Of a stretch of 64,000 bases of DNA, positions 49,584 to 58,334 are shown in pieces; position 1 is the stretch's first letter, and every line of letters starts with the position of its first letter. The DNA lies in contig DASXCU010000059.1 of the NCBI GenBank assembly GCA_036491035.1, positions 1 to 64,000 of the forward strand. The letters run 5' to 3'. The stretch comes from Galbitalea sp036491035. Its GTDB lineage: Bacteria; Actinomycetota; Actinomycetes; Actinomycetales; Microbacteriaceae. The translations under genes were made by a program, and so were the position numbers. The notes under the pieces were generated by a model. The model ran no database searches. It had not been told where the DNA came from and saw nothing but the letters and a program-made list of their open reading frames with translations.

Positions 49584-50843
49584 CTTTTCCGAGGTGTTTT
49601 CGAGCTCGGTGGGCAGTTCTCGGAAGCGGCGCAGCGGCGAGAAGAGAACCCAGAGTCCCGCGAGCATTCCACCGATGAACGCAATCCAAATGGTCGGCAG
49701 GATTCCGATCGCGCCGCCGAGCACGCCGGAAATGAGCGCCGAGATCGGCATCACGCCCCAGACCAGGCAACGGATCGACGCGTTCATCCGACCGAGCAGG
49801 CGGGGCGGGCACAGCCGCTGGCGCAGCGTCACCTGGGTGATGTTGTAGACCAGCACGCAGAACCCGTTCAGAAACTCGCCCACTGCGAGGAGTGGCACCG
49901 CGTGCGCGCCATGAAGGAACGCGGCGAGCGGAACGGGCAGGAACGCGAGTCCGCTAACGAACGCGGCGACGATGATGACTCGCCCGTCCCCGATCCAGCG
50001 GGCGATGCGCGGTGTGAGGGTCGCTCCCAGCAGGCCGCCGATCGCCCCGGCTGAGAGCGTGATGCCGAGACCGAGCGAGCCGATATCGAGGACGCGCAAC
50101 GCGAACAGCGGGTACAGCGTGAAGGCGAGCGTCGAGAAGAAGTTGGCTGTCGCGGTCGTGCCCGCGACACTTCGGATGAGCGGTTGTTTGGCGACGAACC
50201 GAACCCCCTCCGCGATCTCCTTGTGCAGGGGCTGGCGCAGTTTCGGGTCGGCGGGGAGCTCGGTGTCCCGGATGCGAGACAGGCTGAGGAACGAGACGAC
50301 GTAGCTGATCGAGTCGACGATGATCAGGCCGGGCGCGCTGATGATCGTGAGGAGAACGCCCGCGATGGCTGGGCCTCCGATGCGCGCGACCTGCGCCGTC
50401 GCCTCGAGCGTCGAGTTCGCCGGACCGACCTGCTCCGACTTGACCAGCAGCGGGATGTAGCTCTGGTAGCCCACGTCGAAGAAGACGCTCGCAACGCCGA
50501 CGATTGCGACGATGACGATGAGCTCCCAGATGTTCAGCAGGTGGGTGTACCAGAGGATCGGGATGACGGCGAGCGCCGCGAATCGCACGAAGTCGGCGGT
50601 GATCATGACCCGGCGCTTCAGCCACCGGTCCACCCAGGCGCCGGCGGGCAGGCCGACGATCAGGAATGCCGCGGTCGAGGCCGCGTTCAGCACGCCCATC
50701 TGCCAGGCGACCGCGTGCAGGAGGGTGACAGCGAGAACGGGGACGGCGAGACTGGTGAACTGCTCGCCGAAGATGCTGACGCCCTGGCCACCCCACAACC
50801 AGAGGAAGCCGCGGTTGCGGCGAACGGATTCGACGGTGGTCAT
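49548..50843 (-). CDS. MFS transporter (MFS_3/EntS-like)
   Basis: A 431-residue, 12-helix major facilitator. N-terminal markers are GFLWLWGGQGVSIFGEQFTSLAVPVLAV and AGAWVDRWLKRRVMITADFVRF; the C-terminal half has GLGITLSAGAIGGLLGATLTPRIARWIGDGR and RQRLCPPRLLGRMNASIRCLVWGVMPISALISGVLGG. The MFS_3 group exports siderophores, macrolides and other small molecules; the substrate is unknown. The ATG at 50843 has a TTGACT-16-CATGAT-six-base promoter directly upstream. It is divergent from an ArsR gene, with an operator-like repeat covering its -35. Confidence 0.92.
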   Translation of the reverse strand: MTTVESVRRNRGFLWLWGGQGVSIFGEQFTSLAVPVLAVTLLHAVAWQMGVLNAASTAAFLIVGLPAGAWVDRWLKRRVMITADFVRFAALAVIPILWYTHLLNIWELIVIVAIVGVASVFFDVGYQSYIPLLVKSEQVGPANSTLEATAQVARIGGPAIAGVLLTIISAPGLIIVDSISYVVSFLSLSRIRDTELPADPKLRQPLHKEIAEGVRFVAKQPLIRSVAGTTATANFFSTLAFTLYPLFALRVLDIGSLGLGITLSAGAIGGLLGATLTPRIARWIGDGRVIIVAAFVSGLAFLPVPLAAFLHGAHAVPLLAVGEFLNGFCVLVYNITQVTLRQRLCPPRLLGRMNASIRCLVWGVMPISALISGVLGGAIGILPTIWIAFIGGMLAGLWVLFSPLRRFRELPTELENTSEKGVAGEPPTRAE

Positions 50844-50862
50844 GCCCTCATCATGGCATCCC

Positions 50863-50878
50863 ATTGAGAAAAGTCAAT
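50863..50878. promoter_or_regulatory. ArsR operator candidate between MFS and arsR
   Basis: ATTGA, six bases, then TCAAT form an inverted repeat in the 65-base divergent gap. On the minus strand its right half overlaps TTGACT, the -35 of the MFS promoter. Binding here would repress the transporter. Confidence 0.65.
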
Positions 50879-50896
50879 CGCATTCCCGAAGCCGTT

Positions 50897-50902
50897 TATG
50901 CT
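50897..50902 (+). promoter_or_regulatory. Leaderless -10 element of the arsR-type gene
   Basis: TATGCT ends six bases before the ATG at 50909, predicting a leaderless transcript; the ArsR operator candidate lies just upstream. Confidence 0.6.
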
Positions 50903-50908
50903 GTCCCT

Positions 50909-51439
50909 ATGGCTGCGTGGGAAGACGCCGACGATGCGGAGCAGGAGCGTCGAGCGAGAGCGCTCGCATCCCCGCTCCGGATGCGCATCCTCCGACTCTG
51001 CCTGCACGAGGCACGCACGAACAAGGAGCTCGCCGCCGAGCTCGACATCAACCCGGGAACCCTGCTCCACCACGTGCGCTCCCTCGTCTCAACCGGATTC
51101 CTGGTGGCCGAGGATGCGCGGCCCGGCCCGCGCGGAGCCAGGGAGATTCCGTATCGCGCGACCGGCAGAAGTTGGCGTTCGGGCGGCCAGGCGATGGGGC
51201 CGACGCTGGTGGAGACGTTCCTTCAGGAGATCGAGGGACTCCCGGCCGAGGACGTGCACATCACGCGCCTCGGGGTGAAGCTCAACGAGTCGAACCGTCG
51301 CGAACTCGTGAACCGGTTCCACGCCCTGTTCGAGGAGTACAAGGACCGCGGGCCGGACCCCGATGGCAGCCCCATCTCGCTGATGTTCGCGGAGCATCCC
51401 GAACTCCCGCGGGCGGAGCGCGGTGCTAGCCGGCGGTGA
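50909..51439 (+). CDS. ArsR-family winged-helix regulator
   Basis: A 176-residue ArsR/HTH_20-type regulator. The wHTH is RRARALASPLRMRILRLCLHEARTNKELAAELDINPGTLLHHVRSLVSTGFLVAEDARPGPRGAREIPYRATGRSW. No paired metal-binding cysteines are seen in the DNA-binding region, so a non-metal inducer such as a transported compound is likely. The C-terminal part is acidic and helical. It is divergent from the MFS transporter and probably represses it and itself. The TATGCT -10, six bases from the ATG, fixes the start. Its 3' end overlaps the convergent SpoIIM gene by 14 bases. Confidence 0.92.
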   Translation: MAAWEDADDAEQERRARALASPLRMRILRLCLHEARTNKELAAELDINPGTLLHHVRSLVSTGFLVAEDARPGPRGAREIPYRATGRSWRSGGQAMGPTLVETFLQEIEGLPAEDVHITRLGVKLNESNRRELVNRFHALFEEYKDRGPDPDGSPISLMFAEHPELPRAERGASRR

Positions 51440-52418
51440 GCTGTTTCGCACCGGCCTCGAACTCGTCGAGGTCACCGGTCTCGCCCGCTCGGGCGGCGGG
51501 TTTGCCTATTCGCCACTGGTAGAAGAGGAACGCGGCGAGCGCCACGCTGCCGATTCCGATCTTGACCCACCACGGCCACGGCTGCCGCGTAACGAACCCC
51601 TCAATCGTCCCGGACACGGCAAGCGAAAGGATGAGCGCGATGACGACCGCGAAGAACGAGCGGCCCTCCTCCGCGACGGCCTGCGCACGAGTGCGCGCGC
51701 CCGGCGCCAGCCACGACCAGGCCAGCATCATGCCCGCTGATGCGGCAGTGAAGATGCTGTACAGCTCGAGCTGCCCGTGCGGTGCCAGGTACCAGAGGTG
51801 GCTCGGGTTCCCGTACTTGACGAGTATCGCGGCCGAGACGCCGACATTCTGTGCGTTCGCGACGAGCTGGTAGATCGGGAAGATTCCCGTAATGCCGAGC
51901 GCGATCGTCTCTGCCGCGATAAGGGCGTTGTTGGTCCAGACCTGCGCCGCGAAGTCCTGCGTGGGGTGCGCGGAGTAGTACCCGACGAAGTCGCTCGTCG
52001 CGTACTGGTGCAGAGTCGCGGGAGTTCCGAGCCCCGCGAGGACCTCGGGATGGGAGATCAGCCAGACCGCGTAGGCGACGCTGATCACGACGAACACGCC
52101 GGCATTGACCAGCGTGATCCAGCGGAGGCGGTAAAGCGCGGCGGGAAGCTGCCACAGGAAGAATCTCGGCAGGCTGCTGAGAACGTTGCCCTGCGCGCCG
52201 GTGAATCGAAGCCGAGCCCGATTGAGCGTCACGGTCAGGCGATCGCTCTGCGCGGACTGCCCGATTGTCGTGGTCATCGCCGAGAGATCGCTGGCACCGG
52301 ACTGGTAGTGATCGATCAGCTCGTCCGCTTCCGCGCCATCCAGCCGTCGGGCTTTGGCGAGTTGGGCAAGGCGATCCCACTCTTCGCTGTGAGCGGCGGA
52401 GTAGGCGTCGAGGTCCAT
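51426..52418 (-). CDS. SpoIIM-family membrane protein
   Basis: A 330-residue SpoIIM-type membrane protein with about six helices, starting MDLDAYSAAHSEEWDRLAQLAKARRLDGAEADELIDHYQSGASDLS, which is the usual family opening. Helices include WITLVNAGVFVVISVAYAVWL, ALIAAETIALGITGIFPIYQLV, NVGVSAAILVKYGN...LYSIFTAASAGMMLAWSWL and VIALILSLAVSGTIEGFV. In M. tuberculosis the homologue Rv3694c sits in the MoxR-DUF58-RDD cluster. I chose ATG 52418 over 52436: only 16 bases separate it from the divergent RDD gene, and a TCATTT hexamer lies six bases before it. Function in growth is unknown. Confidence 0.9.
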   Translation of the reverse strand: MDLDAYSAAHSEEWDRLAQLAKARRLDGAEADELIDHYQSGASDLSAMTTTIGQSAQSDRLTVTLNRARLRFTGAQGNVLSSLPRFFLWQLPAALYRLRWITLVNAGVFVVISVAYAVWLISHPEVLAGLGTPATLHQYATSDFVGYYSAHPTQDFAAQVWTNNALIAAETIALGITGIFPIYQLVANAQNVGVSAAILVKYGNPSHLWYLAPHGQLELYSIFTAASAGMMLAWSWLAPGARTRAQAVAEEGRSFFAVVIALILSLAVSGTIEGFVTRQPWPWWVKIGIGSVALAAFLFYQWRIGKPAARAGETGDLDEFEAGAKQLTAG

Positions 52419-52422
52419 CTGC

Positions 52423-52430
52423 TTAAATGA
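52423..52430. promoter_or_regulatory. Overlapping -10 elements of spoIIM and RDD genes
   Basis: TTAAAT (52423-52428, plus) ends six bases before the RDD ATG, and TCATTT (52425-52430, minus) ends six bases before the SpoIIM ATG. The hexamers overlap by four bases, so the two promoters share one small site. Confidence 0.4.
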
Positions 52431-52434
52431 TGTC

Positions 52435-53295
52435 ATGGCGCAGCCGTCCCACCCAGACATCCTCGTCGGCTACGACGAGAGCGACGCCCTCATCTCCGGC
52501 GAAGCCGTCGCGCTTGACCTGCGACCGACCGGCTTCGTCCTTCGCGGCGCTGGTCTCGCGATCGACTGGCTCGTCTACTTCGTCGGGGGCAGCCTGCTCC
52601 TCATCTTCGGAATCTTCCCGCTCCTCGATGCCGCCGTTGGCAAGGATTCGGATGCACAGACGGCCGTCGCGATCGCGACCACCGTGGTCATGCTGATCAT
52701 CGTGCCGATCGTCGTCGAGTTGCTCTCGCACGGGAAGTCGCTGGGGAAACTCGCCGTCGGCGGTCGTATCGTTCGAGACGACGGCGGTGCCATCAGCTTT
52801 CGGCACGCGTTCGTCCGCTCCCTGGTCGGCTTCTTCGAGATCTACGCCACCTTCGGGGGCGGGGCGGTCCTGACCGCCCTCTTGAACTCCCGCACCAAGC
52901 GTCTCGGCGACCTCCTGGCCGGCACGTACAGCCAGTACGAGCGGGTGTCGAACGTCACGGACCTGCCGCTGTTCGTTCCGCCACAACTCGCCACCTGGGC
53001 GACCACGGCGGATGTCGGACGGATGCCCGACCGGCTCGCGAGGCGCATCTCGCAGTTCCTTCGACAGGCCGGCGCGCTCACCCCGGTCGCCCGCGCGCGC
53101 GTCGGTGCACAGCTGGCGACGGAGGTCGCGTCGTGGGTCTATCCCGTTCCCGCAGTCGACCCTGAGGCGCTGCTCACAGCGGTGATCGCTATTCGCCGGC
53201 AGCGCGAATTTGCGGCCCTCGAACTGGAGAAGGCGCGGCTGGTTCCGTTGCGAAGTGCACTGACCGGGCTACCCAAGGGCTTCCCGGAACGCTGA
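52435..53295 (+). CDS. RDD-domain membrane protein
   Basis: A 286-residue RDD-family protein. The N-terminal ALISGEAVALDLRPTGFVLRGAGLAIDWLVYFVGG carries the Arg and Asp-containing first helix, then LIFGIFPLLDAAVG, VMLIIVPIVVELLSHGKSLGKLAVGGRIVRDDGGAISFRHAFVRSLVGFFEIYATFGGGAVL and NSRTKRLGDLLAGTY complete the three-helix domain. A soluble region follows. RDD proteins are often partners of SpoIIM and MoxR genes. The ATG is preceded by a TTAAAT hexamer with six bases between. Only 16 bases separate it from the divergent SpoIIM start. Confidence 0.9.
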   Translation: MAQPSHPDILVGYDESDALISGEAVALDLRPTGFVLRGAGLAIDWLVYFVGGSLLLIFGIFPLLDAAVGKDSDAQTAVAIATTVVMLIIVPIVVELLSHGKSLGKLAVGGRIVRDDGGAISFRHAFVRSLVGFFEIYATFGGGAVLTALLNSRTKRLGDLLAGTYSQYERVSNVTDLPLFVPPQLATWATTADVGRMPDRLARRISQFLRQAGALTPVARARVGAQLATEVASWVYPVPAVDPEALLTAVIAIRRQREFAALELEKARLVPLRSALTGLPKGFPER

Positions 53296-53317
53296 GCGCT
53301 TCGGGTACCCTGCCGCT

Positions 53318-54772
<1,455 letters not shown>

Positions 54773-54842
54773 GAGTCCATTCTTGCAGGAACTCATTGGC
54801 GTCTCCCGGATGCCCGGCAGCCGAGCGAATTACACTGTGCCC

Positions 54843-55154
54843 ATGGCGGGACCACTGGCGAGGATCGACGGTTTCGCTCGAGCCCGTATGCTGCGCGGTG
54901 CGGGATACGTCACCGCCGCGCTCTGGCTGGTCGGCTGGGTGGTGTTCGGCATCCTCGTAGCGATCCGTGCCGCCACCGATCTCATTTCCGCGGTCGCCGT
55001 GTTGATCTGTCTCGCCTTCGGGGCGAGCTTCGTTTTGCAGGTTGCCGCGCGGCGCACGGCCTGGCGCGAAATTCGGCGGGTGGCAGCTCGAGACGATCTC
55101 GTGGCGAGCCGATCGCGCGGGCGTTCCCGGCTTCGAGTACGCCAGAAGATCTAA
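54843..55154 (+). CDS. Small two-helix membrane protein
   Basis: A 103-residue protein with two hydrophobic helices, GYVTAALWLVGWVVFGILVAI and LISAVAVLICLAFGASFVLQVA, and a very basic C-terminus (RRTAWREIRRVAARDDLVASRSRGRSRLRVRQKI). I do not recognise its family. TACACT lies five bases before the ATG, so it could be leaderless. It sits between divergent sahH and the convergent HAD-phosphatase gene, with which its stop overlaps by four bases. Confidence 0.65.
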   Translation: MAGPLARIDGFARARMLRGAGYVTAALWLVGWVVFGILVAIRAATDLISAVAVLICLAFGASFVLQVAARRTAWREIRRVAARDDLVASRSRGRSRLRVRQKI

Positions 55155-55930
55155 CCGGCCAGGAACGCCCGGACGAAATCGGCGGTGTCTTCCCAGCCCG
55201 AGACGGCGAAGGTCGGTACCCCGAGGGCCTTCACCGGATAGTCGTTCCCGCCCTCGTCGAGCCGATCGCCGACGAACAGCATTCGGTCGAGCGGAATGCC
55301 CGTGAGGTCGGCAAGCTTTCGCATCCCGTAGGCCTTGTCGATTCCCTTGCGCGTGACGTCGATCGAGGTGGACCCGCCCGAGCGCACTTCGAGTTCCGGC
55401 AGTTGGGGAGCTGCGGCGGCACGCAGCGACTCCTTCTTCGCGCCCGTGGGGTCCCAGGCACGCTTAGCGGCGACGGGTGCCTCCTGACCGAGGGCAGAAA
55501 ACGTGATCTGCGAACCGCGGTCCTCGAGGATCGGACCCCAGGTCTTCGTCTCCCACAGCCCGAGCTTCTTCGCGGAGGTCTCGAGCACCGACATCGTGTG
55601 CTGCTTTTGTTCCTCCGTCAGGTTTTCCGCGTATTGCTGGACCCACGCGCCTTCCCTGTAGCGGTAGTACTGGGTGCCGCAGGTCGGAAGCAGGTGGAGA
55701 CGATCGAAGAGGGCGGTCGCGTCGGCGGGGAGGCCCGCGATCAACTGGCCCTCGAACTGCCCGAACTGGCCGCCCGAGATGACACACACCGGCACGACGG
55801 CGAGCAGGTCGGCGAGCAGCGACGCCATCCGCGGATCGAGGCTGGACTTCGACGGGGCGAGGGTGTCGTCCAAATCGAAAGCGACGAGGTCGACGGTCGC
55901 GACGGAGTACGGGAGAGGGGCGTCGGACAC
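55151..55930 (-). CDS. HAD-IIB hydrolase, phosphomannomutase/SPP-like
   Basis: A 259-residue HAD-superfamily IIB protein. The catalytic motif I is LVAFDLDDTLAPSKSSLDPRM (nucleophile and acid/base Asp), motif II is VCVISGGQFGQFEGQL, the Lys and motif III are IDVTRKGIDKAYGMRKLADLTGI, and motif IV is MLFVGDRLDEGGNDYPV. FGQFEGQL and the cap layout are close to eukaryotic-type phosphomannomutases, fitting its position near manA. Sugar phosphatase activity is an alternative. The GTG start has TACCAT ending six bases upstream (leaderless). Next to DUF3499. Confidence 0.87.
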   Translation of the reverse strand: MSDAPLPYSVATVDLVAFDLDDTLAPSKSSLDPRMASLLADLLAVVPVCVISGGQFGQFEGQLIAGLPADATALFDRLHLLPTCGTQYYRYREGAWVQQYAENLTEEQKQHTMSVLETSAKKLGLWETKTWGPILEDRGSQITFSALGQEAPVAAKRAWDPTGAKKESLRAAAAPQLPELEVRSGGSTSIDVTRKGIDKAYGMRKLADLTGIPLDRMLFVGDRLDEGGNDYPVKALGVPTFAVSGWEDTADFVRAFLAG

Positions 55931-55936
55931 CGTCCC

Positions 55937-55942
55937 ATGGTA
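55937..55942 (-). promoter_or_regulatory. Leaderless -10 element of the HAD gene
   Basis: TACCAT on the minus strand ends six bases before the GTG at 55930. Confidence 0.55.
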
Positions 55943-55961
55943 CCGGCGGGGAGCTGGAAGC

Positions 55962-56165
55962 TCAGTTCAGTTGGGCGAGCCGAACGACCTGCCAGCCGCG
56001 GGGTGCGGAGAGGCGCTCCGCGTGGCGGGCGCAGAGGTCGTAGCTGTGCGGCTCCGCACTCTGGCTGAGCGGACCGAGTACGGCCATCGAGTCCGAGTAC
56101 ACGTAGGTGAGCGTGGACACGGCCTCCTCGACACACGCGACTTTGCTGCACGGACGACCGGTCAT
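55962..56165 (-). CDS. DUF3499-family protein
   Basis: A 67-residue protein of the DUF3499 family (homologue of Rv3258c). It contains GRPCSKVACVEEAVSTLTYVYSDSMAVLGPL and SYDLCARHAERLSAPRGWQVVRLAQ. The cysteines and His in RPCSKVAC and LCARH suggest a small zinc ribbon; this is inference. A GGTGAG site precedes the ATG. It lies just after the HAD gene and divergent from the metallopeptidase-family gene, as in mycobacteria. Confidence 0.9.
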   Translation of the reverse strand: MTGRPCSKVACVEEAVSTLTYVYSDSMAVLGPLSQSAEPHSYDLCARHAERLSAPRGWQVVRLAQLN

Positions 56166-56219
56166 GGTGCACTCACCCTACGCAGAAAGGAAGCCCCAGC
56201 ACGCTCTGGCACGCCGGTC

Positions 56220-56225
56220 TAGCAT
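56220..56225 (+). promoter_or_regulatory. Leaderless -10 element of the metallopeptidase-family gene
   Basis: TAGCAT ends six bases before the ATG at 56232, with no ribosome site in between. Confidence 0.6.
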
Positions 56226-56231
56226 TGGCAC

Positions 56232-56675
56232 ATGGCTCAACCTCGGCGCAACAGTTCGCCGGTCTCCGCGCGACCGGGGTGGCGCGATCGCCACGGTCGC
56301 GGGATTCGTGCCGCGGTGACCGGACCGCACCTGCCGCTGCTGCGCTCCCGCGCCGACATCTTCGACATGACTGTGGCGACGACGGCCGAATACCTGCGCG
56401 ATCTCTGGCCCGACGAACTCGCCGAGACGCGCTTCGAGGTTGCCGTGCTGCCGTCGGCACCGCTTGGCGCCAGCGGCCTCGATCGGTGGCGGGTGATGAA
56501 GCGCGAGCGTCGAATCATCCTGTATCGCCTGCCGATCGAACGGATGTCGAGGCTGCACCGCTACGACGAGCTGCACAAGCGGATGATGATCGAGAGCTGC
56601 GTGTTCCGTGCCGTGGCCGAGCTACTCGGCAAGGACCCGTGGGACCTCGCACCGGAGCGGTTCCGACACCTGTAG
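56232..56675 (+). CDS. Rv3259-like metallopeptidase-family protein, HExxH not visible
   Basis: A 147-residue protein in the same position as Rv3259 beside DUF3499 and near whiB2. It has the family-type opening (LPLLRSRADIFDMTVATTAEYLRDLWP), the strand region RFEVAVLPSAPLGASGLDRWRVMKRERRIILYRLPIERMSR and a C-terminal helix DELHKRMMIESCVFRAVAELLGKDPWDLAPERFRHL. The usual HExxH zinc site of DUF1025-type metallopeptidases is not visible, so it may not be a protease. The ATG at 56232 is set by TAGCAT six bases upstream. Confidence 0.82.
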   Translation: MAQPRRNSSPVSARPGWRDRHGRGIRAAVTGPHLPLLRSRADIFDMTVATTAEYLRDLWPDELAETRFEVAVLPSAPLGASGLDRWRVMKRERRIILYRLPIERMSRLHRYDELHKRMMIESCVFRAVAELLGKDPWDLAPERFRHL

Positions 56676-56696
56676 TCCCTGCCGTGGACGGGACGT

Positions 56697-58334
56697 TCAG
56701 CCGTAGACGCGGATCGGCCCCTCGCCCCGCGCCAGCGGGCTGATGCCATAACTCGTGACTTCCGCCGGTCCCACGCCGCTCACGGATGCGTAGAGCTGCG
56801 TGAACCCGCTCATCCGGTAGGCGCGGCCCGCCAGCACCGGGATGGAAACGGCGCGATGCGCCGGTACCGTCCTGGTGATAGTCGGACCGGAGGTCGGCGT
56901 GAGCGTGACCGTCTGGGCGGTGCCGGTCGGGTTTTCAAGGTGAACCGCGGCCTGGATGGCGGGCGCGACGGGCACGAGAACGCCGGTGGTCAGCAGCGAT
57001 GCCGGGGTGATCCACGCGAAGTCCGTCGCGCTCGACGAGCTCGTTGCCGTCCCGCTCGACACCGGCGGCTCGGACCCATCCGCGCCGTCCGTCGATCCGT
57101 CTGTCGACCCACTGGCAGGAATGCCCGAGCCCGTTGCGGCCGACACCCGGATGCTCGCGAGCACTGGCGCCTTCGCCGTCACGATTACCGTGTAGCTGCC
57201 GTCGGACAGCTGGTCCAGCGGCAGGTCGGTAACACTGCCCGGCTGCAGATCGGCCTTCAGCGGTTTTCCCGTGACCGTTCCGTTCTCGGCGAGGATCGTG
57301 ATCCTCGCACTCGTGGCCTTGCCGCTCGGCAGGAAGAGCCGCAGAGTCGTATCAAGGTCGTCGAAGCCGCTCTGACCCTGCAGGGTTCCGAGTGCCTCGC
57401 TTCCGGTGACGACTACGCCCGGCAGTACCGTCGACCGCTGCGGCGCCGCGGAACCCGCGACAAAGTCGGCGCCACCGGGGGTGACTCCGCGCACCGTCGT
57501 CTGTTCGAGGCTCGCGACGACCTGGCCGCCCGTGCTCTGCACGTGCACGACCGGCGAGGTGAGGTTCGGCGCGAACCCGGCGAGCGACAGGACGCGCTGG
57601 GCACCAGCGCCGACGGAGATCCCGTCCATGCCAGGTGCCGTCACCTGGCCGGACTCTCCGTAGACCTGTACGGACACGATGGCGGGGACTCCAGTGGGAT
57701 TGGACAGCAGGAGCAGGGTGGTTCGACCGACGGAGGTCGCGCCGCCAGCGAGCCAGGCGCTGCCGGAGGCCGCCGTGCACTCGGAGGCCGCGAGCCCAAA
57801 GAATTCGCTGGTCTTGATGACCTCGGACTGGGATCCCGCGAGGAGCGGTGCGGCCACCCCGGGCACCACCACCGGGGTCGACAGCAAGAGGGGCGCCGCG
57901 GCGCTGTTGGCCGTTCCCGCGTCGGTGACGGCGAAGGGACTCTCGATGGCATCGCCCGGCTGCGCGGCACTCGTGACGCGCGGCTGTCCCAGCGCGGAGA
58001 TGGTCGTCGCCCCCTTGCCCGACGCGGACGCGAGCCGGAGCAGCCCACCCGGGCACACGAGCTGGCGTGTCGTTGGCACCGGTGTCACGAGCGACGACAC
58101 CGCCGACGAACGGGCGCTCGGGAAGGGAAGGAAAATCGCGGCGGCCACGATCGCCAGGACCGCGGCGACGGTTAGGCAGCCGAGAACTACCCGTCCGCTG
58201 ATGATTCCCGCCGTCCGGAGCGTCGTGCGACCCGTCGTCGGTTCTTCAGGCTCGGTCACGGGAGCATCATCCGGCTCCACGAACACCTGGCCGGTCGGAT
58301 CCGACGGGTCGAGGGGATTCCGAGGATCACTCAT
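56697..58334 (-). CDS. DUF5719-family protein
   Basis: A 545-residue protein. A short cytoplasmic N-terminus and one membrane helix (about residues 45-70, GRVVLGCLTVAAVLAIVAAAIFL) lead to a large extracytoplasmic region of repeated beta-sandwich-like segments, for example VVVPGVAAPLLAGSQSEVIKTSEFFG, TTLLLLSNPTGVPAIVSVQVYGESGQVT, HLENPTGTAQTVTLTPTSGPTITRTVPAHRAVSIPVLAG. It matches DUF5719, usually encoded next to the large GT2 protein here. I chose ATG 58334: GGAGG lies six bases before it, overlapping the glycosyltransferase stop by eight bases. Function in envelope glycan or polymer biology is inferred. Confidence 0.86.
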   Translation of the reverse strand: MSDPRNPLDPSDPTGQVFVEPDDAPVTEPEEPTTGRTTLRTAGIISGRVVLGCLTVAAVLAIVAAAIFLPFPSARSSAVSSLVTPVPTTRQLVCPGGLLRLASASGKGATTISALGQPRVTSAAQPGDAIESPFAVTDAGTANSAAAPLLLSTPVVVPGVAAPLLAGSQSEVIKTSEFFGLAASECTAASGSAWLAGGATSVGRTTLLLLSNPTGVPAIVSVQVYGESGQVTAPGMDGISVGAGAQRVLSLAGFAPNLTSPVVHVQSTGGQVVASLEQTTVRGVTPGGADFVAGSAAPQRSTVLPGVVVTGSEALGTLQGQSGFDDLDTTLRLFLPSGKATSARITILAENGTVTGKPLKADLQPGSVTDLPLDQLSDGSYTVIVTAKAPVLASIRVSAATGSGIPASGSTDGSTDGADGSEPPVSSGTATSSSSATDFAWITPASLLTTGVLVPVAPAIQAAVHLENPTGTAQTVTLTPTSGPTITRTVPAHRAVSIPVLAGRAYRMSGFTQLYASVSGVGPAEVTSYGISPLARGEGPIRVYG

